NCBI RefSeq assembly: GCF_004348545.1
Contig: NZ_SMKL01000017.1
Span: 32,771 to 96,770 of the forward strand
Length of the DNA: 64,000 nucleotides
Direction of reading: 5' to 3'
Source: Jiangella ureilytica
GTDB taxonomy: Bacteria; Actinomycetota; Actinomycetes; Jiangellales; Jiangellaceae
Shown here in pieces: positions 7,322-14,971 of this stretch. Both the position numbers and the translations under genes were made by a program. The stretch's first letter is position 1; each line of letters starts with the position of its first letter. The notes below the pieces were generated by a model. It searched no databases, had not been told where the DNA came from, and saw only the letters and a list, made by a program, of their open reading frames with translations.

Positions 7322-8338
7322 ATGCTGAACGGATCGCGAGTCGTGGTCACCGGCGGAGCGGGGTTCCTGGGATCGCATGTGTGTGAGGCGCTGGTCGAGG
7401 CCGGCGCCGATGTCGTCTGCCTGGACAACTACGTGACCTCGACACCGGCGAACCTCGATCGGCTGCGCGAGGGGACCGGGTTCACGTTCGTGCGCTGCGA
7501 CGTGTCCGACGCCGTCGCGGTGGACGGTGCCGTCGACCTCGTGCTGCACCTGGCGTCGCCGGCCTCTCCGGCCGACTACCTGAGGCTCCCGCTGGAGACG
7601 ATGCGGGCCGGCTCGGCGGGTACCACGCACGCCCTGGAACTGGCCCGGGCCAAGGGCGCCCGGTTCCTCCTCGCGTCGACATCGGAGGTGTACGGCGACC
7701 CGTTGTGTCATCCGCAGCCGGAGGAGTACTGGGGCAACGTGAACCCGATCGGGCCCCGTGCGGTGTACGACGAGTCGAAGCGGTTCTCCGAGACGCTGAC
7801 CAGCGCCTACCGGTCCGAACACGGCGTCGACACCGCGATCGTGCGCATCTTCAACAGCTATGGGGAGCGGATGCGCGCCCACGACGGCCGGGCGGTGCCG
7901 ACGTTCATCCGGCAGGCACTGGCGGGCGAGCCGATCACCGTCGCCGGCGACGGCAGCCAGACCCGCACTCTCTGCCACGTCACGGACACCGTGCGCGGGC
8001 TGCTGGCCATGGCACAGAGCGAGCACGCGGGTCCGGTCAACATCGGCGGCACCCACGAGGTCACCGTCCTGGAGCTGGCCGAGCGGATCCGCGCGATCAG
8101 CGGCTCGCGGTCGCCGATCCGGTTCGTGGAGCTCCCAGAGAACGACCCACGGCTGCGCCGGCCGGACCTGTCCCGAGCCGTGCGCCTGCTGGGCTGGCAG
8201 CCGCGGGTGCGGCTGGCAGACGGCCTGGCCCAGACGGTGCGCTGGTTCGCCGACCACGGGATCGATGGTGTGCCCACGGGTCAGACGCGCACCAGCGATG
8301 CCAGCGTGTCGACGGCCGCGATCACCTCGTCGACCTGA
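7322..8338 (+). CDS. NAD-dependent epimerase (UDP-glucuronate decarboxylase-like)
   Basis: 338 residues; GAGGAGG lies 9 bases before ATG 7322. Rossmann motif TGGAGFLGSHVCEALVEAG, then CLDNYVTS. The catalytic YDESK motif is intact, followed by RFSETLTSAYR; SEVYG and IFNSYGERM are also typical of UDP-xylose synthase-type extended SDRs. It likely makes an activated sugar for the neighbouring glycosyltransferases. The 3' end overlaps the converging GT9 gene by 58 bases. It is a paralogue of the 1065-2036 gene, which has lost the catalytic Lys. The exact sugar product is an inference I cannot settle. Confidence 0.88.
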   Translation: MLNGSRVVVTGGAGFLGSHVCEALVEAGADVVCLDNYVTSTPANLDRLREGTGFTFVRCDVSDAVAVDGAVDLVLHLASPASPADYLRLPLETMRAGSAGTTHALELARAKGARFLLASTSEVYGDPLCHPQPEEYWGNVNPIGPRAVYDESKRFSETLTSAYRSEHGVDTAIVRIFNSYGERMRAHDGRAVPTFIRQALAGEPITVAGDGSQTRTLCHVTDTVRGLLAMAQSEHAGPVNIGGTHEVTVLELAERIRAISGSRSPIRFVELPENDPRLRRPDLSRAVRLLGWQPRVRLADGLAQTVRWFADHGIDGVPTGQTRTSDASVSTAAITSST

Positions 8339-9216
8339 ATGCGGTCCAGCGCCGGGTCGAGCACGTCCGCGTGCGGGTCGCCGGCGGGACCGTGCCACAA
8401 CGCGATGTGCGGCCCTGTCTCCGGCGGCCCCCAGGCGCGCGGCGACGTCGGCCCGAACAGCACCACCGACGGCGTCCGGTAGGCCGACGCCAGGTGCGCG
8501 ATGCCGGTGTCGCCCGCCACGACCAGCCGTGCGGCGGCCACCAGCGCGGCCAACTCGTCCAGCGCCGTCCGGCCGGCGAGGACGGCTGACGGCGGCAGCC
8601 CGGCGGCGTCGGCGACGGCCCGCGCGAGCTCCGTCTCCGCGGCCGAGCCGGTGACGACCACAGGTCCGGCCTTCGACGCCGCCAGCCACCGCGCCACGGT
8701 CGCGAAGCGGCCGGCCGGCCAGCGCCGGGCGGCGGCCGCGGCACCCGGATGCACGATCAGCGCGCCCTCGACCTGCGGCGCCGCGGCCGGTCGGCGCAGC
8801 ACCAGATCGTGGTCCGGCGCGCAGACCCGCAGCTCGGCCGCGACCAGCCGGCACCAACGGCGCACTTCGTGCTCGGCCGCCCGCCACACCGGGCCGCGGA
8901 GACGCGCCTCCTCGTTGCCGAACGCGATCAGCCGGCGAGGGCGCAACGCCGCCAGCACCTGGTGACTCTGCGGCCCGCGCCCGTGCAGGTTCACCGCCAC
9001 GTCGGGCGGATCGCCGGCCCAGGGCAACGGCCGCAGCGCACGAGTCGGCAGCATCTCGTCGATGCCGCCCACCAGCGGGACCAGCGGGGCCAGCGGCGGC
9101 GACGTCGCGAGCACCAGGCGATGCTGCGGCAGGGCGCGCCGGACCGCCCGCAGCGCCGGCACGCCGGTGAGGAAGTCACCGAGGCCGATCGCGCGGTAGA
9201 CCAGGACTACGGCCAC
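8281..9216 (-). CDS. Glycosyltransferase family 9 (heptosyltransferase-like)
   Basis: 311 residues from GTG 9216, which overlaps the upstream SDR stop by 10 bases. GT9 features: N-terminal YRAIGLGDFLTGVPALRAVRRALP, then VIVHPGA-type strand (ALIVHPGAAA) and the C-terminal nucleotide-sugar motif VVAGDTGIAHLASAYRTPSVVLFGPTSP. GT9 enzymes transfer heptose from ADP-heptose in Gram-negative lipopolysaccharide; here the acceptor must be another glycan or a small molecule. It is the last gene of a seven-gene minus-strand unit. A second GT9 lies at 12516-13541. Confidence 0.9.
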   Translation of the reverse strand: MAVVLVYRAIGLGDFLTGVPALRAVRRALPQHRLVLATSPPLAPLVPLVGGIDEMLPTRALRPLPWAGDPPDVAVNLHGRGPQSHQVLAALRPRRLIAFGNEEARLRGPVWRAAEHEVRRWCRLVAAELRVCAPDHDLVLRRPAAAPQVEGALIVHPGAAAAARRWPAGRFATVARWLAASKAGPVVVTGSAAETELARAVADAAGLPPSAVLAGRTALDELAALVAAARLVVAGDTGIAHLASAYRTPSVVLFGPTSPRAWGPPETGPHIALWHGPAGDPHADVLDPALDRIQVDEVIAAVDTLASLVRV

Positions 9217-9890
9217 GAGCTCTCGACCGACGGCGTCACGACCAGCTCGCGGACCTCGCAGCCGGGCGGCTGCTCCAGGGCGAACAGCACCGTCCGGGCC
9301 ACGTCGGCGGGCCGGTTCAGCTTGGCGTCCGGCGGTGGCTTGTACTGCTCGTCGCGGCCGTCGAAGAACGGGGTGTCCATGCCGCCGGGCACGAGCAGCG
9401 TGACGCCGACCCGTCCGGCCGTCTCCGCCGCCAACGCCCGGGTGAACCCGACCACGCCGAACTTCGACGCGCAGTAGGCGGTGGCATCGCTCACCGCCCG
9501 CAGCCCCAACGTCGACGCGACCGTCACGATGCGCCCGTTCCGGGATTCCAGCAGCGGCAGCGCGGCCCGGACCACCCTGACCGTGCCCAGCAGGTTCACC
9601 TGGATCACCCGTTCCCAGTCGGTCGCCGGCACGTCCTCCAGCCGCCCGCACGCGTCGACCCCGGCGCAGGTGACGACGGCGTCCAGCCCGCCGGTCCGCT
9701 CCACGGCCGCGCGGACGGCGCCGTCCGCGGCGCCCGGGTCGGCGAGGTCGGCGACGACGTGCTCCAGCGGCGCGTCCGGTGCCACCCGGTCCAGCACGAT
9801 GGGCCGGCCGCCGGCGTCGTCGACGGCCCGGGCCACTGCCGCGCCCAGACCCGACGCTCCTCCGGTGACCAGCACGGTTCCCAGCGTCAT
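9207..9890 (-). CDS. Short-chain dehydrogenase/reductase
   Basis: 227 residues from ATG 9890, with GGAGGAG directly upstream. Cofactor motif TGGASGLG, acidic residue in VLDRVAP suggesting NAD preference, NLLGTVRVVRA helix, the Ser of VASTLGL, and the catalytic YCASK. The C-terminal substrate region is short. The start codon overlaps the stop of the HldE-like gene as ATGA. Within this operon it could oxidise or reduce a sugar carbon or make a sugar-linked aglycone; the substrate is unknown. Confidence 0.88.
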   Translation of the reverse strand: MTLGTVLVTGGASGLGAAVARAVDDAGGRPIVLDRVAPDAPLEHVVADLADPGAADGAVRAAVERTGGLDAVVTCAGVDACGRLEDVPATDWERVIQVNLLGTVRVVRAALPLLESRNGRIVTVASTLGLRAVSDATAYCASKFGVVGFTRALAAETAGRVGVTLLVPGGMDTPFFDGRDEQYKPPPDAKLNRPADVARTVLFALEQPPGCEVRELVVTPSVESSWP

Positions 9891-11317
9891 GAGCTCCTCC
9901 TCGTGGTCAGTTCCGGGATCTTGGCCGCCGAGCGGGCGACGGCGCGGACCAGCGCCGTCGTGGAGTGCCCGTCGACGTACGGCAGGGTGACGATCTGCCC
10001 GCCCCACTCGCGGACCACCGCCGCCTCCGGCAGCTCGGCTCCGGCGTAGTCGCCGCCCTTGGCCCACAGGTCCGGTCGCAGCCGGCGCAGCACCGGCACC
10101 GGGGTGTCGTCGTCGAAGATCTCGACGGCGTCGACGCATTCCAGCGCCTGGAGCACCCGGGCCCGGTCCGCGGCGGCGACCACGGGACGGGCCGGGCCCT
10201 TGAGCCGGCGCACGGACGCGTCGGAGTTCAGGCAGACGACCAGGGCGTCACCGAGCCGCCGGGCCGCCTGCAGGCTGGCCACGTGCCCGGCGTGCAGCAG
10301 GTCGAAACAGCCGCCGGTCGCCACCACCACGCCGCCGCGGGCCTGGACCTCGGCGATCACGTCGCGGCCGTACCGCCCGCCCGGCCCGGACGCCGGTTCC
10401 GCACCGTCGGAGATCGCCAGGCTCGTCGCGCCCCCGGCCGCCACGTACGCCGTCGCAGCCACGACAGCGTGCCGCACCGCCTCGCCGGTCATCCGGCCCG
10501 CACCCAGCAGCGTCGCCGCCGCCGCCGCGAACATGTCGCCGGCCCCGCACGGGTCGAGGTCCGGCGCGGACGGCGCCGGGACCGCCACCGGGGCGCCCTG
10601 GCCGTGCGACAGCAATGCACCCCGGGCGCCCAGCGTCACGGCCACCGCGCCGGCGCCCCACTCGCGCACCAGGGTGTCAGCGTCATGCGCCGCCCGCGCC
10701 CACGAACTGCTCGCGCTGTAGTCACCGGTCCCACCGGTGCGCCGGACCCACGTGCTCGCCTCAATCGCGTTGGGCGTCACGAGATGGACGCCAGGAACGG
10801 GGCGGTCGCCGCGCGGGTGCGGGTCCCAGACGACGGGTGCCCTCCGCGGCAGAGTCTCGAGGAACCACCGGATGCTCGGCACCGCCGTGACCCCGCGCCC
10901 GTAGTCCGACACCAGCACCGCGTCGGCCTCGGAGAGCGCGTTGACCGCCGGGCGGGTGAGCTCGCCGATCTCCGCGGGCTCGCCGCCCCTGTCCAGCCGT
11001 GCGACGGACTGCCCACCTGCGCGGATGCGCTCTTTCACTGGTGTGTGCCCGACGGAGGACAGCGGCAGCACCGTCACCCGCCCGGCCAGCAGGTCACACA
11101 GTGTGCGCGCCGCGTCGTCGTGGGCCATGGGTGCGACCAGGGTCACGTCGGCACCGCCGGCGGCCAACCAGGCGGCCAGCGCCGCGCCCCCGGGACGCGG
11201 GTGCTCGGTGAGGTCCTCCAGGACCGGCACCGGTGCGTCCGGGGCCAGCCGGGTCGCCTGTCCGACCAGGTCGACGTCGAGGAGCACGTCGCCGATCACG
11301 GTGAGTCGCACGGTCAT
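9887..11317 (-). CDS. hldE: HldE-like bifunctional heptose-phosphate kinase / nucleotidyltransferase
   Basis: 476 residues, the usual length of HldE/RfaE. The N-terminal PfkB-type kinase domain (about 1-320) starts VIGDVLLDVDLVG, has PGGAALAAWLAAGGADVTL and SDYGRG, and ends in the catalytic DPCGAGDMFAAAAAT. The C-terminal domain (about 340-476) is a cytidylyltransferase-like fold with GGCFDLLHAGHV (HxGH = HAGH), LNSDASVRRLKGPARPV and a closing STTALVRAV. HldE phosphorylates heptose 7-phosphate at C1 and, after GmhB removes the 7-phosphate, attaches AMP. GmhB is encoded as a fusion two genes upstream; the isomerase GmhA is not in the window. ATGA overlaps join it to both neighbours. Confidence 0.93.
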   Translation of the reverse strand: MTVRLTVIGDVLLDVDLVGQATRLAPDAPVPVLEDLTEHPRPGGAALAAWLAAGGADVTLVAPMAHDDAARTLCDLLAGRVTVLPLSSVGHTPVKERIRAGGQSVARLDRGGEPAEIGELTRPAVNALSEADAVLVSDYGRGVTAVPSIRWFLETLPRRAPVVWDPHPRGDRPVPGVHLVTPNAIEASTWVRRTGGTGDYSASSSWARAAHDADTLVREWGAGAVAVTLGARGALLSHGQGAPVAVPAPSAPDLDPCGAGDMFAAAAATLLGAGRMTGEAVRHAVVAATAYVAAGGATSLAISDGAEPASGPGGRYGRDVIAEVQARGGVVVATGGCFDLLHAGHVASLQAARRLGDALVVCLNSDASVRRLKGPARPVVAAADRARVLQALECVDAVEIFDDDTPVPVLRRLRPDLWAKGGDYAGAELPEAAVVREWGGQIVTLPYVDGHSTTALVRAVARSAAKIPELTTRRSS

Positions 11318-12516
11318 CCCGGCGCCTCCGTCGAGACGGCCGCGGCGACGCGGGCGTAGACGCGTTCGGTGTCGCGGGCCACGCGGTCCCAGCCGTAGAG
11401 CCGGCGGGCGCGGCGCACGCCGGCGCGGCCGTAGGCCTCGCGCCGAGGCCGGGCGGCCAGCAGGTCGCGCAGCACCCGTGCCAGCAGGTCCGGCCGTCGC
11501 GGTGGCACCAACTCGCCGGTGACTCCGGGCCGGACGGTGTCGAGCAGGCCGCCGACCGCGGTGCCGACGACCGGCCGCCCGCACGCCATCGCCTCGACGG
11601 GCACGATGCCGAACGGCTCGTACCACGGCACGGCCACCACGACGTCGGCGGAGGCGATCAGTCTCGGCACTGCGGCGCGGTCGACCCGGCCGAGCAGCCG
11701 GACCCGGTCCGCCGTGCCGTTGTCCCGCGCCCGCGCCAGCAGCCGCTGGGCCTCGGGGTCGATGGCCAGTGCGTCGGCGGAGGGCCCGCCGGCGACCACC
11801 AGCTCCGCGCCCGGCACCTCGGCGAGGGCTTCGACGGCGTCCGCGAGGCCCTTGCGCTCCACGAGCCGGCCGACGGCCAGCAGCCGCGGCCGCCGGTCCG
11901 GCGGCGGGGCCGGCTGCGGGCCGAACGCCTGGAGGTCGACGCCGCACGGGACGATCGTCGCGCGGCCGGGGCCCAGACCCATCCCGCACAGCTCGGCCAC
12001 CTCGTCGGTGCACGTCGCGATGACGTGGTCGGCCTGGCGGCAGAGCCCGGACTCCACCGCGATGCGCTCCGCCGGGCTGGTGTCCTTGCGGCCCTGATGG
12101 CGTCGCTTCACCGTGCCGAGGGCGTGGAAGGTCTGCACGACCGGCACACCAGTCGCCTGTCCGGCCCGGACCGCGGCGAGGCCGCTCATCCAGAAGTGCG
12201 CGTGGGCGACGTCGTAATGCTCGGTGGCCCATCGGTCGGTCAGGTACGCCGCGAACGCGTCCATGTGTGGCAGCAGTTCGTCCTTCGGGACGTCGGCCGG
12301 AGGCCCGGCGGGGACGTGCTCGACGACGTAACCGTCCGGCGCCCGCACGCGCGGCGGCGCCTGAGGGTCGTCGCGCCGGGTGAAGACCGTGACGTCGTGA
12401 CCACGTGCGACCAGGTGTGCGGCCAACGCGGCGACGTGCACGTTCTGGCCGCCGGCATCGACACCGCCGATGACGGCGAGCGGGCTGGCGTGCTCGGACA
12501 CCATCGCGATCCGCAT
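11314..12516 (-). CDS. Glycosyltransferase family 4
   Basis: 400 residues from ATG 12516. GT-B fold. N-terminal domain: MVSEHASPLAVIGGVDAGGQNVHVAALAAHLVARGHDVTVFTR type, with HAHFWMSG. C-terminal donor domain: LLAVGRLVERKGLADAVEAL, then PWYEPFGIVPVEAMACGRPVVGTAVGG with the EPFGxxxxE motif. It resembles the MshA/sucrose-synthase-like branch of retaining glycosyltransferases. It is coupled by ATGA to both neighbours, so it belongs to the heptose-carbamoyl operon; donor and acceptor are not known. Confidence 0.9.
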   Translation of the reverse strand: MRIAMVSEHASPLAVIGGVDAGGQNVHVAALAAHLVARGHDVTVFTRRDDPQAPPRVRAPDGYVVEHVPAGPPADVPKDELLPHMDAFAAYLTDRWATEHYDVAHAHFWMSGLAAVRAGQATGVPVVQTFHALGTVKRRHQGRKDTSPAERIAVESGLCRQADHVIATCTDEVAELCGMGLGPGRATIVPCGVDLQAFGPQPAPPPDRRPRLLAVGRLVERKGLADAVEALAEVPGAELVVAGGPSADALAIDPEAQRLLARARDNGTADRVRLLGRVDRAAVPRLIASADVVVAVPWYEPFGIVPVEAMACGRPVVGTAVGGLLDTVRPGVTGELVPPRRPDLLARVLRDLLAARPRREAYGRAGVRRARRLYGWDRVARDTERVYARVAAAVSTEAPG

Positions 12517-13541
12517 CAGACCACCTTCTCCACGAGACGGGACATCGCGGCGACGGCGCGGACCACCTCGTCCGCGGTCACCGACGACAGGCAGGGATGT
12601 CCGGGGACCGAGCACGTCGTCACCCTGCTGTCGCGGCAAGGGGCGTGCTGGTCGCCGAGTAGGACGCGCGGCACCCCGTACGGCGCCCAGCGGGCGGCGG
12701 GCACCGTCGGGGCGAACAGCGAGACGACCGGCGTGCCGACGGCGGCCGCCAGGTGCGCCGGACCGGTGTTCCCCACCACGACCACCTCGGCCCCGGAGAG
12801 CACGGCGGCCAGCTGGGCCAGGTCGGTGCGGCCGCCGAGATCGACGGCGACGTCCGCCGCGACCATGCCGGTCAGCGCGGTCTCGGCCGGGGCTCCCGTG
12901 ACGACCACCCGGTGGCCGGCGTCATGGAGGAGCCGTGCGACCGCGGCGAACCGGTCCGGCGGCCAGGCCCGGGCCGGCGCCGACGTACCCGGATGCAGGA
13001 CGACGTAGGGCGGCGCTCCCGTCAGGGACCGCACGTCGGGCAGCGGCCGCCGCACCGCGAGCCGGCCGTCGTCGCCCGCGGGCAGCCGGTATCCCGCGAC
13101 GAGCGCCAGCGACAGCGCTCGCTCCGACTCCGGGCGGTCGTCGGTCAGGCGATGGCGCAGATCCAGCAGCGCGCCGGGGTAGTCCTCGCTGATGCCGCCG
13201 ACCCAGCCGACGCCGGCCAGTCGCAGCAGCAGCGCCGTCGGCAGTGGGGACTGGTGGAAGGACGTGAAGACCAGCGCCGCGTCGTACCGCCGGTCCCGCA
13301 GCGTCGCGACCAGGGCGGCCACGTCGCCGGGATCGGCGGGGGACGGGTTCAGGCCGACCCAGGGGCACTGCCAGACGAGGACGTCCTCGACGCCGGGCAG
13401 CAACCGGGCCGCCGTGCCCCCACGCGGGCCGGCCAGCACGTCGACCGTGGCACCGGACGCGGCGACGGCACGGATGGCCGGCCCCGCCAGCAGTACGTCG
13501 CCGGTGGCGTCGAGGCGCACGCAGAGCACGCGGGAGCTCAC
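12516..13541 (-). CDS. Glycosyltransferase family 9 (heptosyltransferase-like), second copy
   Basis: 341 residues from GTG 13541 (GTG 13544 is one codon upstream); GGGAGG precedes both. The start overlaps the preceding stop as GTGA. Motifs: VLCVRLDATGDVLLAGPAIRAV, VVLHPGTSAPARAWPPDRFAAVA, VVVTGAP and VVVGNTGPAHLAAAVGTPVVSLFAPTVP. The C-terminal region has a Cys-containing stretch (APCRDSRVTTCSVPGHPC) that is typical of many GT9 enzymes. It probably uses the ADP- or related heptose made by the operon's HldE and GmhB activities. Confidence 0.9.
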   Translation of the reverse strand: MSSRVLCVRLDATGDVLLAGPAIRAVAASGATVDVLAGPRGGTAARLLPGVEDVLVWQCPWVGLNPSPADPGDVAALVATLRDRRYDAALVFTSFHQSPLPTALLLRLAGVGWVGGISEDYPGALLDLRHRLTDDRPESERALSLALVAGYRLPAGDDGRLAVRRPLPDVRSLTGAPPYVVLHPGTSAPARAWPPDRFAAVARLLHDAGHRVVVTGAPAETALTGMVAADVAVDLGGRTDLAQLAAVLSGAEVVVVGNTGPAHLAAAVGTPVVSLFAPTVPAARWAPYGVPRVLLGDQHAPCRDSRVTTCSVPGHPCLSSVTADEVVRAVAAMSRLVEKVV

Positions 13542-14971
13542 CACGCACCTCCCAGCACCGTCTCGACCGCGCGCCCGAGGTCGGGAGCGACGTGCCGCGC
13601 GGCGCTCACCTCGGCCGAACGGGTCTGCGGGCCGGGCACGAGCAGGCCCGTCGCACCGGCCGCCTCGGCTGCGTCGACGTCGGCCCCGATGTCGCCGATG
13701 ACGACGCACCGGGCCGGCTCGACGCCGAGCTCGGCGCACGCGGCCAGGACCATGCCTGCCGCGGGCTTGCGGCAGCCGCAGCCGTCGCCGGGTCCGTGCG
13801 GACACACCCGCCAGACGTCGAAGGGGCCCAGCAGCTGCTCGACGCGGGTGTTCACGCGCTCGACGTCGTCCTCGGCGAGCAGTCCGCGGGCCACGCCGGA
13901 CTGGTTGGTGACCACGCCGAGCCGGACACCGGCGGCACGCAATCGGCCGAGTGCGGCCTCCGCGCCCGGCATCGGGTCGACCAGCTCCGGATCGCCGTTG
14001 TAGGGCACGTCGCGCACCAGGGTGCCGTCCCGGTCCAGCAGTACCAGCTCCGGGACGCCGCGCCACTGGCCGGCGCCGCGGTGCCGCCACCAGCCGCGGG
14101 CGGTGTGCCACATCGCGGCGGGCGGAATCACGGCGCTGGTCACCAGCATCATGACGATCTCGGCGGGGTCGCGTGGACCCGGGGTGATCCGGCCGACGGC
14201 GAAGTCCCCGGTCGCGGCCAGCCAGCCGGCCGCGGCCATGGCGGCCGCCCGGTGCCGGCCCGCGGCGGTGGCGAGGAGCGCACCGGCGCCCAGAGCCGTC
14301 GTCACCAGGTGGGCCCGGCGGCGACCCGGCCCGGCGCCGGCCTGTGCCCGCCAGTCCGGGCCGTGCAGCCGCCGCATGAGCACGTCGTCGGCGTTGCCGG
14401 CCTGCACCTTCACGCTGGTCCAGAAGCCGGCCGGCCGAACCGGGTGGACGATGCCGCGGCCGCCGCGGACCAGCAGGCCACCGGCGGCCCGCACCCGTAG
14501 CGCCAGGTCGGAGTCCTCGCGGTACGCGCGCGGGAATCGTTCGTCGAAGCCGCCCGCTGCAGCCAGTGCCTCCCGGCGGTAGGTCAGATCGGCTGTGATC
14601 CACCGTCCCGCCTCCAGCCCGGCGGTGCTGCGCTCCCAGTCGGTCGGACGCCGGTGCTCCGGCAGCGGCACGGTCACCCGGCCCTGGCTGCCCGCGACGT
14701 CATCGGCGGCCGTCGCCAGATCCTCAGCGAGGCGCTGCAGCCAGTCCGGCCCCACGATCACGTCATCGTCCAGGAAGCTCACCCAGGGCGTCCGGGCCCG
14801 CCGCCAGCCGCGATTGCGAGCGGCGGCCGGGCCGGACCTGGTCGCGGAGTCGTCGACGACGATGACGTCGGCCGGTCGCGGACCGCGCGACTCGCGCAGC
14901 GACCGGAGCAACACCCCCAGGCTCGGCCGCCCGACCGTGGGGATCACGACGGTGGTGGGCAGCACCGGCAT
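13538..14971 (-). CDS. Fusion of family-2 glycosyltransferase and GmhB-type heptose bisphosphate phosphatase
   Basis: 477 residues from ATG 14971. Residues about 1-240 are a GT2 (GT-A) enzyme: TTVVIPTVGRPSLGVLLRSL, VIVVDDSA, VSFLDDDV (metal-binding DDD), and YREDSDLALRVRAAG. A hydrophobic stretch follows (GALLATAAGRHRAAAMAAAG, MMLVTSAVIPPAAMW). Residues about 310-477 are a HAD phosphatase of the GmhB type: LVLLDRDGTLVRD, VTNQSGVARG, the zinc loop CPHGPGDGCGCRKP and VIGDIGADV. GmhB removes the 7-phosphate of D-glycero-manno-heptose 1,7-bisphosphate. Fusing it to a glycosyltransferase is unusual. ATGA and GTGA overlaps tie it to the carbamoyltransferase and GT9. Confidence 0.9.
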   Translation of the reverse strand: MPVLPTTVVIPTVGRPSLGVLLRSLRESRGPRPADVIVVDDSATRSGPAAARNRGWRRARTPWVSFLDDDVIVGPDWLQRLAEDLATAADDVAGSQGRVTVPLPEHRRPTDWERSTAGLEAGRWITADLTYRREALAAAGGFDERFPRAYREDSDLALRVRAAGGLLVRGGRGIVHPVRPAGFWTSVKVQAGNADDVLMRRLHGPDWRAQAGAGPGRRRAHLVTTALGAGALLATAAGRHRAAAMAAAGWLAATGDFAVGRITPGPRDPAEIVMMLVTSAVIPPAAMWHTARGWWRHRGAGQWRGVPELVLLDRDGTLVRDVPYNGDPELVDPMPGAEAALGRLRAAGVRLGVVTNQSGVARGLLAEDDVERVNTRVEQLLGPFDVWRVCPHGPGDGCGCRKPAAGMVLAACAELGVEPARCVVIGDIGADVDAAEAAGATGLLVPGPQTRSAEVSAARHVAPDLGRAVETVLGGAW

